Assembly (NCBI GenBank): GCA_900551975.1
Contig: URYA01000129.1
Location: 1 to 5,074, forward strand
Direction: 5' to 3'
Length of the DNA stretch: 5,074 nt
Source: an uncultured Collinsella sp.
GTDB taxonomy: Bacteria > Actinomycetota > Coriobacteriia > Coriobacteriales > Coriobacteriaceae
Shown here: piece by piece, positions 1 to 5,074 of the stretch
Position numbering within the stretch: the first letter of the stretch is position 1
Layout: each line of letters starts with the position of its first letter
The notes under the pieces: model-generated
Databases searched by the model: none
Seen by the model: the letters and a program-made list of their open reading frames with translations, nothing else
What the model was told of the DNA's origin: nothing
Made by a program: the position numbers and the translations under genes

Positions 1-1421
1 TAGCTACGCAGCGGCAGCAGTGTAAACTGGCGCTGCTCGACCGCCGTGCCGTTGTACCAGCACACCATAATGCCCATGATGAGTGCAGCCATGAGGATGG
101 TGAAGTAGCCGCCGTGGAAGAACTTGGTGAGCGAGCTCACGAAGAAGAAGCCTTCGAGCAAAAGGAAGAAGGCCGCGAAGATCCACGGAGCAACCTTGAG
201 CTTGCGCTCCTCGTGCAGGTAGAAGAAGAGCAGCAGCGTGGTGCACATCATAGTCAGCGTAATGGCAAGGCCGTAGGCGGCTTCCATATGCGCCGAGTTC
301 TGGAACAGCAGCACCACGATGACGCAGCCGACAAGCATGACGTTGTTGACCATGGGGATGTAGAGCTGGCCCTTGGTCTCGGCAGGGTAGAAGACCTGCA
401 TGTGCGGCATGAGGTCCAGACGGCTGGCCTCGGACACCAGCGAGAATGCGCCGGTGATAAGCGCCTGCGAGGCAATGATGGCCGCGACGGTGGAAAGGCC
501 GACGGCAAACGGGCGCAGGCCCGGGGCGAGCATCTGGTAGAACGGGTTGAGATCGGCAATGCCCATGAGCTCGGGGTTGGCAGCGTTGTTCATAAGCCAA
601 GCGCCCTGGCCCATATAGGACAGCAGCAGGCAGCACTTAACGAACGGCCAGGTAGCGTAGATATTGCCGCGGCCGACGTGGCCCATGTCGGAGTAGAGCG
701 CCTCGGCACCGGTGGTGGCGAGGAAGCAGCTGCCCAGAATCATGATGCCCGCGTGGTTGTTGGGGCTCAACAAAAAAGCGATGCCGCGGAGCGGGTTGAG
801 GCACAGCAGCACGGCGGGGTGCTGTAAGACAAAGAACAGACCCGTGCCGCCCAAGAACAGGAACCACAGCGTCATGATGGGGCCAAAGGCGTGACCGATC
901 TTGGCCGTACCGATGCGCTGTACCAAGAAGAGCACGATGATGATGGCGAGCGTAATGGCGACGACGCGGCCCTGGTCATCGCCCAGCACGGCATGAACCG
1001 CCGGGATAGTGCGCAGGCCCTCGATGGCCGTGGTAACGGTAACGGCCGGCGTCAGGATGCCGTCGGCGAGCAACGCGGCGCCACCCAGCATGGCGGGGAT
1101 GATAAGCCACTTGCCGCAACGCTTGACCAGGCTGTACAGGGCAAAGATGCCGCCCTCGCCATGGTTATCGGCGCGCAGCGAGATGAGCACATACTTGATG
1201 GTGGTCAGCAGCGTGACCGTCCACACGACAAGGGAGAGCGCGCCGAGCACGAACTCCTCCGTGACGCTTCCGATGCCGCCGTTGCCGGCAACGAGCGCCT
1301 TGGTTACATACATAGGGCTGGTGCCGATATCGCCGTACACCACGCCCAGCGTGACGAGCATCGCCGAGATGCTCACAGGAATCGCAGCGTGCGAGGCTGC
1401 CTCCTTGGCCTTTTGTTCCAT
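1..1421 (-). CDS. kup: Kup/HAK-family potassium uptake transporter, 3' end cut by window edge
   Basis: This is an integral membrane K+ importer of the Kup (KUP/HAK/KT) family, known to take up K+ with H+. I translated it by hand from ATG at 1421-1419: 473 full codons run open to the window edge with no stop. Family signatures are clear: YGDIGTSPMY at residues 29-38 (canonical GDIGTSPLY), RADNHGEGGIFALY at 83-96, ADGILTPAVTV at 119-129 followed by AIEGL, and SQALITGAFSLVSEASRLDLMP at 318-339. About a dozen hydrophobic segments follow one another, the last near 439-455. E. coli Kup is about 620 residues, so what is missing is mostly the C-terminal cytoplasmic domain. The start is fixed by a strong Shine-Dalgarno GGGAGGA at 1431-1437, 9 nt before ATG. 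The nitroreductase gene lies 158 bp upstream on the same strand. No frameshift or internal stop was seen. The family call is firm; ion specificity is inferred. Confidence 0.95.
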   Translation of the reverse strand, partial: MEQKAKEAASHAAIPVSISAMLVTLGVVYGDIGTSPMYVTKALVAGNGGIGSVTEEFVLGALSLVVWTVTLLTTIKYVLISLRADNHGEGGIFALYSLVKRCGKWLIIPAMLGGAALLADGILTPAVTVTTAIEGLRTIPAVHAVLGDDQGRVVAITLAIIIVLFLVQRIGTAKIGHAFGPIMTLWFLFLGGTGLFFVLQHPAVLLCLNPLRGIAFLLSPNNHAGIMILGSCFLATTGAEALYSDMGHVGRGNIYATWPFVKCCLLLSYMGQGAWLMNNAANPELMGIADLNPFYQMLAPGLRPFAVGLSTVAAIIASQALITGAFSLVSEASRLDLMPHMQVFYPAETKGQLYIPMVNNVMLVGCVIVVLLFQNSAHMEAAYGLAITLTMMCTTLLLFFYLHEERKLKVAPWIFAAFFLLLEGFFFVSSLTKFFHGGYFTILMAALIMGIMVCWYNGTAVEQRQFTLLPLRS

Positions 1422-1430
1422 AAGCCGGTT

Positions 1431-1437
1431 TCCTCCC
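1431..1437 (-). promoter_or_regulatory. Ribosome binding site of kup
   Basis: The minus strand reads GGGAGGA, then 9 nt, then ATG at 1421. It is a near-perfect anti-16S match and decides the kup start codon, which also gives the expected short hydrophilic N-terminus before the first membrane segment. Confidence 0.85.
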
Positions 1438-1456
1438 AACTTTAATGTTCGAAGGG

Positions 1457-1485
1457 ATTATAGGTAATCGGCCCATGTTTTAATG
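1457..1485 (-). promoter_or_regulatory. Candidate sigma-70-type promoter of kup
   Basis: A perfect TATAAT hexamer lies at 1457-1462 on the minus strand, about 35 nt before the kup ATG. That would give a 5' leader of roughly 25-30 nt containing the Shine-Dalgarno site. The -35 region at 17-bp spacing (1480-1485, CATTAA) matches TTGACA poorly, and there is no TG extension before the -10. The promoter would therefore be weak or activator-dependent if real. It lies in an AT-rich island within a GC-rich window, which supports a promoter function. A second, weaker box, TATAAA at 1511-1516, lies further upstream. Confidence 0.5.
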
Positions 1486-1504
1486 CACTGTTTTCCCAGC
1501 TAGA

Positions 1505-1525
1505 TAAAGATTTATACAGTCTTTA
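1505..1525. repeat. Inverted repeat TAAAGA-9-TCTTTA upstream of kup
   Basis: Two perfect 6-bp arms (1505-1510 and 1520-1525) flank a 9-nt AT-rich spacer. The element sits about 20 bp upstream of the weak -35 of the candidate kup promoter, a usual place for an activator or operator site. With arms this short in AT-rich DNA, chance occurrence is quite possible. No regulator can be named. Confidence 0.25.
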
Positions 1526-1546
1526 GGCCACCGCGGCGATATGAAG

Positions 1547-1575
1547 TGTGACAAAGGGACTATCCCCTTGTCACA
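1547..1575. repeat. GGGAC-centred palindrome, REP-like repeat candidate
   Basis: The left arm TGTGACAAAGGG (1547-1558) and right arm CCCCTTGTCACA (1564-1575) pair over 12 positions with a single A/C mismatch (1555 with 1567), leaving a 5-nt loop ACTAT. The palindrome starts 4 bp past the nitroreductase stop codon. On the minus strand the sequence after the stem is CTTCATATC, with no T-tract, so it is not a textbook intrinsic terminator, though it could still slow polymerase or protect the mRNA 3' end. From general knowledge, palindromes built on GGGAC..GTCCC with TTGTCACA flanks recur in many Firmicutes and Coriobacteria genomes, and some are associated with Y1/RAYT-type transposases. That this is one of them is inference, since only one copy is in the window. 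Confidence 0.6.
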
Positions 1576-1579
1576 TTCG

Positions 1580-2455
1580 TCATTTTCCGAGCCAGTTTTT
1601 GAACCACCACTCCATGGAGCGGCTCATCTCGGCCATAAAGGGGCTCGTGTGCTTGCGGGTGTAGATATCCACGACGCGCTCCCCCACCTCGCGGGCGTGC
1701 GGGCGAAACATCGCATCCATCTCGGCCACCTGCGCGTCCATGGTCGCAGCATCGGCGCGGCAGTAGCGCTCCTCGTGCACCAGGTTCACCACGGGGTGCG
1801 CGATTGCCGGGCGCTCCTTACGGGGCGTGCCGATGATGAGCATCGACAGCGGCATGGTATAGGGCGGCAGATCGAGCAGCTCGGCAACTTCCTCGGCATT
1901 CTCGACGATATCACCGATGTAGCAGCTCCCCAGGCCCAGGGCCTCGGCGGCAACCACGGCGTTTTGCGCGGCGATCACGGCGTCCTGGGCCGCGATGGCA
2001 AAGTCGCCCAGACCTGGTGCACGACGGGGCGCCTTGCCCGTGCGCTCGACAAACTCGGGCTCAAAGCAGCCCACGTGCTCAAACAGATCGATCCACTTGG
2101 CATAATCGACCACAAATATTAGTGCCCAGGGCGCCTTGGCGATCATGGGCTGGTGGTCGCACAGGTCGGCCAGACGGTCGAGCGTAGCCTGCTCACGAAT
2201 GCTCACGATGGAATACATCATCATGGCGCCCGCCGACGGCGCGCGACTAGCCGCATGCAGAATCGCCGCCCGCTGCTCGTCGGTCACCGCCACGGGACGG
2301 TCGTCGTCATCACGCGCGAAGGCACGCGTGGAGGAACGGTGCTCCAACGTGTCCAGCACCGCATTGCCCGTCGTCTCGACCGGATAGCCGTTCGCATCCA
2401 CGCCCGCAGCTCCGCCGCAGTACTCGGCACCCGTCATACAAACCTGCTCGCCCAT
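1580..2455 (-). CDS. Nitroreductase-family FMN-dependent oxidoreductase
   Basis: The 291-residue protein resembles the nitroreductase superfamily: cytosolic, usually dimeric FMN enzymes that use NAD(P)H to reduce nitro compounds, quinones or similar acceptors. Visible marks are the FMN-phosphate contact LEHRSSTRAF at 37-46, AASRAPSAG at 68-76 (the usual APS.....Q-type flavin-binding segment), QPMIAKAPWALIFVVD at 102-117, GLGSCYIGDI at 174-183 and the family turn IIGTPRKERPA at 207-217. The native substrate cannot be read from sequence. The start at 2455 has GAGGA at 2463-2467, 7 nt before ATG; the next Met (residue 7) has a weaker site. The N-terminus carries about 34 residues, with Cys6 and Cys13, before the FMN motif, longer than usual. 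The C-terminus also extends about 60 residues past the core and ends in an aromatic EWWFKNWLGK. kup lies 158 bp downstream on the same strand; the LtaS-like gene is divergent. Confidence 0.9.
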   Translation of the reverse strand: MGEQVCMTGAEYCGGAAGVDANGYPVETTGNAVLDTLEHRSSTRAFARDDDDRPVAVTDEQRAAILHAASRAPSAGAMMMYSIVSIREQATLDRLADLCDHQPMIAKAPWALIFVVDYAKWIDLFEHVGCFEPEFVERTGKAPRRAPGLGDFAIAAQDAVIAAQNAVVAAEALGLGSCYIGDIVENAEEVAELLDLPPYTMPLSMLIIGTPRKERPAIAHPVVNLVHEERYCRADAATMDAQVAEMDAMFRPHAREVGERVVDIYTRKHTSPFMAEMSRSMEWWFKNWLGK

Positions 2456-2462
2456 AGCTCTA

Positions 2463-2467
2463 TCCTC
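2463..2467 (-). promoter_or_regulatory. Ribosome binding site of the nitroreductase gene
   Basis: The minus strand reads GAGGA, then 7 nt, then ATG at 2455. This supports the long form of the protein, including its N-terminal extension with two cysteines, over starts at Met7 or the in-frame GTG at residue 33. Confidence 0.7.
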
Positions 2468-2472
2468 GCTAA

Positions 2473-2483
2473 TTCTTTAAGAA
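2473..2483. repeat. Palindrome TTCTT-T-AAGAA upstream of the nitroreductase gene
   Basis: This is a perfect 5-bp inverted repeat with a one-base centre, lying 5 bp upstream of the nitroreductase Shine-Dalgarno site in the 5' leader or promoter zone. It could be an operator. It contains TCTTTA, the same hexamer as one arm of the inverted repeat upstream of kup (1520-1525). Short and AT-rich, so the support is weak. Confidence 0.2.
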
Positions 2484-2655
2484 GCTTTTACGTTTCCGTG
2501 TAATTCCCGTCCATTATCGCGCAGGTCGCCACTACATTGCGCCACACCGCCACACGTGCGCGTTAATATGGCTGGTTGTTGTGCGCAGACACCAATTGCA
2601 GCGCATATCTTGGTAACAATCGGGTAAACCCCCGCTTTCGTACGTTTTAGTTTGT

Positions 2656-2661
2656 GAGGAG
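2656..2661 (+). promoter_or_regulatory. Ribosome binding site deciding the LtaS-like start
   Basis: GAGGAG is followed by 7 nt and ATG at 2669. An in-frame GTG at 2654 would give five more residues but overlaps this site itself, so ATG 2669 is the preferred start. Confidence 0.8.
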
Positions 2662-2668
2662 TCTCAGC

Positions 2669-4969
2669 ATGTTCGCTGCCGCCATCTCGCTCGTCGGTCT
2701 TGCGGCGACCGTCTACCTTGTCTTGCGCGAGGCCAAGGCCATTCGCGCTCAGTCGGGCACCGTTGCCAAAAGCGCTCTTGGGTGGAGCGTCGCCTTCGGC
2801 CTGTTCCAGCTCTTTTTGACCATTTGGGGCGCCATTGGCCTCGTCGCCCAAAACGAGCCGCTCGCCTTTGTGATGCTCATCCTGACCAACGCCATCCTCA
2901 CCGGCTGCGCTTGGGCCAGCATCGCACGCGACCGCATCGCCCCGCGCGTCTTTGCGTTCGCCGCGCCCGACGCCCCCGCTCCCACCGGCAAGCTCGCCCG
3001 CCTGCGCGGCGCCTTTGTGGGCAAGCCACTCGTCGCCGCCGTGCTGTGCCTGCTGCTCGCCGGCGTCTTTGCGCTGCTAGGCATGGAGGTATCGTCCAAC
3101 CACGACTTTACCTGGGTCTACCCCCTGTGCATCCTGCTCGAGTGGGCCATCATCACCACGCTCATGACCGGCCTGTTCTTCCTGTTCCAGCGCCACGGCG
3201 CAGCTCCCGCGGTCCTGGCCTTTGCCCTCTTTGTCCTGGGCATTGCCGAGTTCTTCGTCATCACGTTTAAATCCATGCCCATCCAGCCGGGCGACCTTTC
3301 GGCCATCTCCACCGCCGCCGCGGTCGCCGGCACCGGCTACACCTTCTCGATCTCACTGTTCTGCGTGCTGTCCATGGGCTTTACCGCCATCGCCATGCTG
3401 CTGTGCGAGTACGCCGGCCTGGTGGCACCGCACCGTCAGAAGGGCGCCGCCAACGCCAAGCGCATGCTGCTCACCAACCTGCTCGTCGCCGTGCTGTGCC
3501 TGGGCGGTGTGACCGCGCATGTCACCCTCATCGACTACTACAACACCCTCGGCATCACCGTCTACACCTGGCGCCCGCTCGAGAGCTACTGGCGCGAGGG
3601 CTACCTGCCCGCTTTCATTAGCGCAGCGCAGTCCATCAAGCCGCCCAAACCCGCCGACTACTCCGTCGACGATGCCAAGGCCACGCTCAAAAAGTACGCC
3701 AAGGCCTACGACAAGTCCGACGCGGCCGAGAGCGACGAGCGCGCCGCCGCAAAGGAGCAGTTCGACAGCGAGAAGCCCACGGTCATCGCCATCATGAACG
3801 AGACCTTCTCGGATCTTTCGATCTACCAGAACATGCGCGCCGGCTACGAAGGCCCGCAGTACTTTAAGAACCTGTCCAACTGCCTCAGCCGCGGCAAGCT
3901 CTACGTGAGCGCCTACGGCGGCGGCACCGCCAATACCGAGTTTGAGTTTATGACCGGCAACTCCATGGCCAACCTGGGCTCGGGCGTGTACCCCTACACC
4001 ATCTACAACATGGAAACGACCGGGAACCTGGCAGAGCAGTTCAAGTCGCTCGGATATTCCACCACGGCCATGCACCCCAACCACGCCACCAACTGGAACC
4101 GCGAGAACGTCTACAAGGACTTTGGCTTTGACCAGTTCCTGTCCATCAACGATTTCCAGGGCGCCGATACCCTGCGCGGCATGGTGACCGACCAGGCTAC
4201 CTACGACAAGATTCTTGAGATGCTCAACCAGAACGCCGATCCGCAGTTTATCTTCGACGTGACCATGCAGAACCACTCGGGCTACGATACGGGCCTGCTG
4301 CCGGTCGACAAGCAGATGCACCTGAACATCGACACGACCGACCTAGACGCCAAGACCATCGAGGACGGCACGCTCTCCGATGTCGACGAGTACGTCTCGT
4401 GCATCGAGCAGTCCGACCAGGCGCTTCGCTACTTCCTCAACGCCCTGAGCAAGCTCGACCGTAAGGTAGTCGTGGTGTTCTGGGGCGACCACCAGCCGTT
4501 CTTCCCGTCCAAGTTCAACGACAAGTGGTTTACCGGCGAGGACGATGCCACGCACCAGGAACGTCTGTGGCAGACCGACTACATCATCTGGGCCAACTAC
4601 GACGTTGCCGGCTGCGACCAGACGAGCGAGGTCGACGACCTGTCCACCAACTACCTGTCCACGCAGCTTATGCAGCTGATCGGCGCACCGCTGACCGACT
4701 ACCAGAAAGCGCACATGACGCTGCGCGAGTCGCTGCCCGCCATCAACTCGGTCGGCTACGAGGACGCCAGCCTGCGCTGGGCGCTCTCCTCCAACGTCAC
4801 CGGTGACGACGCCGCCGCGGCAGCCGCCACCAAGGCGCGCGAGGATTACGCCAAGATGCAGTACTACGAGATGTTCCGCGACGGCAAGAACGTGTACACC
4901 GAGCACTTCCAGACCGAGGCCAACGAAACCGACCCCAACCTGGCGCCAGGTACAACCAAGATCAAGTAA
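2669..4969 (+). CDS. LtaS-like membrane phosphoglycerol transferase / sulfatase-superfamily protein
   Basis: The 766-residue protein has an N-terminal membrane part and an extracytoplasmic LtaS-type domain of the alkaline-phosphatase/sulfatase superfamily. LtaS enzymes transfer glycerol-phosphate from phosphatidylglycerol to build lipoteichoic acid. Hydrophobic segments lie near 1-20, 39-60, 65-86, 120-139, 149-175, 180-200, 226-246 and 268-288. KSMPIQPGDL at 201-210 matches the short extracytoplasmic motif often seen in these enzymes. The catalytic domain spans about 369-690. By analogy with S. aureus LtaS, the Mn ligand is Glu378 (MNETFSD), the nucleophile Thr420 (GGGTANTEFEF), the substrate-binding Trp476/Arg478 (NWNREN), His536 (QNHSGY) and the ligands Asp607-His608 (WGDHQPFF). 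All are present, so the enzyme should be active. About eight membrane segments exceed the five of classical LtaS. The tail from about 700 is Ala-rich then polar. No teichoic-acid partner gene is adjacent, so the exact polymer (LTA, another glycerol-phosphate decoration) is open. Confidence 0.9.
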   Translation: MFAAAISLVGLAATVYLVLREAKAIRAQSGTVAKSALGWSVAFGLFQLFLTIWGAIGLVAQNEPLAFVMLILTNAILTGCAWASIARDRIAPRVFAFAAPDAPAPTGKLARLRGAFVGKPLVAAVLCLLLAGVFALLGMEVSSNHDFTWVYPLCILLEWAIITTLMTGLFFLFQRHGAAPAVLAFALFVLGIAEFFVITFKSMPIQPGDLSAISTAAAVAGTGYTFSISLFCVLSMGFTAIAMLLCEYAGLVAPHRQKGAANAKRMLLTNLLVAVLCLGGVTAHVTLIDYYNTLGITVYTWRPLESYWREGYLPAFISAAQSIKPPKPADYSVDDAKATLKKYAKAYDKSDAAESDERAAAKEQFDSEKPTVIAIMNETFSDLSIYQNMRAGYEGPQYFKNLSNCLSRGKLYVSAYGGGTANTEFEFMTGNSMANLGSGVYPYTIYNMETTGNLAEQFKSLGYSTTAMHPNHATNWNRENVYKDFGFDQFLSINDFQGADTLRGMVTDQATYDKILEMLNQNADPQFIFDVTMQNHSGYDTGLLPVDKQMHLNIDTTDLDAKTIEDGTLSDVDEYVSCIEQSDQALRYFLNALSKLDRKVVVVFWGDHQPFFPSKFNDKWFTGEDDATHQERLWQTDYIIWANYDVAGCDQTSEVDDLSTNYLSTQLMQLIGAPLTDYQKAHMTLRESLPAINSVGYEDASLRWALSSNVTGDDAAAAAATKAREDYAKMQYYEMFRDGKNVYTEHFQTEANETDPNLAPGTTKIK

Positions 4970-4990
4970 CGGGCCTGTATCCCGGTTCGT

Positions 4991-5032
4991 CTGCCCGGCC
5001 GGCGCGGAATGTAAGATTCCCTGCTCGGGCAG
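4991..5032 (+). other. Nested stem-loop after the LtaS-like gene
   Basis: An outer stem CTGCCCG (4991-4997) / CGGGCAG (5026-5032) encloses an inner hairpin GGAAT (5006-5010) / ATTCC (5016-5020) with a 5-nt loop GTAAG. It begins 21 bp past the stop codon. No T-tract follows. It may be a 3'-end mRNA structure; I did not recognise a known RNA family. Confidence 0.35.
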
Positions 5033-5043
5033 TCCTGCTCGCA

Positions 5044-5068
5044 CGGAGAGCACATTAAGTGCTCTCCG
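5044..5068. terminator. Perfect 10-bp hairpin, probable terminator
   Basis: CGGAGAGCAC (5044-5053) and GTGCTCTCCG (5059-5068) are perfect complements around a 5-nt loop ATTAA. The GC-rich stem lies 74 bp after the LtaS-like stop, where a terminator is expected. The six bases after it (GCTCGT) are not a T-tract and the window then ends, so the usual U-run is not shown. It could be a Rho-type/3'-processing stem, or a bidirectional element serving a gene beyond the right edge. Confidence 0.5.
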
Positions 5069-5074
5069 GCTCGT

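Larger units (their letters stand above)
2456..2668. other. Divergent intergenic region between nitroreductase and LtaS-like genes
   Basis: The 213-bp spacer must carry promoters for both divergent genes, and it is visibly richer in A/T than the coding regions. I could not pick convincing -35/-10 pairs. The best plus-strand -10-like hexamer is TAATAT (2564-2569) with no good -35. On the minus strand GATAAT (2513-2518) is the best candidate, again without a good -35. A loose inverted repeat TGCGC (2582-2586) / GCGCA (2601-2605) flanks CAATTG, and GTGCGC occurs twice (2556-2561 and 2581-2586). No small gene with a credible ribosome site and no riboswitch was recognised. Confidence 0.5.

Noticed and set aside
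4..636. Minus-strand open frames at 4-636, 254-559, 637-867 and 1165-1476
   Set aside because: They are other-frame shadows of kup on the same strand, Arg/Pro/His-rich without a domain. The real kup frame is open through the window's left edge.
114..827. Plus-strand open frames at 114-827 and 891-1445
   Set aside because: They are antisense to kup, whose frame is proven by family motifs. Their products are rich in Glu/His/Arg/Ala low-complexity sequence and lack recognisable domains.
1422..1546. Possible c-di-AMP (ydaO-type) riboswitch in front of kup
   Set aside because: The leader after the probable promoter is only about 30 nt, and the conserved ydaO core sequences are not visible. The space is too short for the full aptamer.
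1547..1575. Palindrome as a classical intrinsic terminator of the nitroreductase gene
   Set aside because: No T-run follows the stem on the minus strand (CTTCATATC), so it was listed as a repeat. A terminator-like role is not excluded.
2654..2656. GTG start giving an LtaS-like protein of 771 residues
   Set aside because: The GTG overlaps the GAGGAG ribosome site that is ideally spaced for ATG 2669, and nothing upstream of GTG resembles a ribosome site.
2477..2851. Minus-strand open frame of 124 codons across the divergent region and the LtaS-like 5' end
   Set aside because: It overlaps the start of the LtaS-like gene and the opposite promoter region, has a polar low-complexity product, and has no family resemblance.
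3353..4321. Long open frame on the minus strand (322 codons) inside the LtaS-like gene, and another at 4343-5053
   Set aside because: They are antisense to a gene with full catalytic motifs. The products are Val/Gly/His-rich with no family resemblance, as expected from the GC-biased codon use of the real gene.

Overview
The window is GC-rich (except its intergenic stretches) and holds three protein genes, with dense strong GC-biased codon use. Gene content and style suggest a high-GC Gram-positive gut actinobacterium of the Coriobacteriia (Collinsella-like). This is an inference from codon use, good Shine-Dalgarno sites and family resemblance; nothing here identifies the species.

Layout. (1) Positions 1-1421, minus strand: the N-terminal three quarters of a Kup/HAK potassium transporter. 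It runs off the left edge, so its last quarter is missing. (2) 1422-1579: the kup leader, with a perfect TATAAT box, and a 12-bp-arm palindrome (1547-1575) lying just after the stop codon of the next gene. (3) 1580-2455, minus strand: an FMN-dependent nitroreductase-family oxidoreductase. (4) 2456-2668: a 213-bp divergent intergenic region. (5) 2669-4969, plus strand: a polytopic membrane protein with an extracytoplasmic LtaS/alkaline-phosphatase-superfamily domain, probably a glycerol-phosphate (teichoic-acid type) polymerase or related phosphoglycerol transferase. (6) 4970-5074: a 3' region with two stem-loop structures.

The three genes do not form an evident pathway. kup and the nitroreductase are co-oriented, but a gap of 158 bp with a palindrome and a good promoter box suggests kup is transcribed on its own. 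The LtaS-like gene is divergent and separate. The common theme is at most cell-envelope and ion/redox housekeeping. I see no defence system, mobile-element gene, CRISPR array, tRNA or rRNA. The items most worth a second look are the GGGAC-centred palindrome (a REP-like repeat candidate), the unusual N-terminal membrane part of the LtaS-like enzyme, and the nested hairpins after it.
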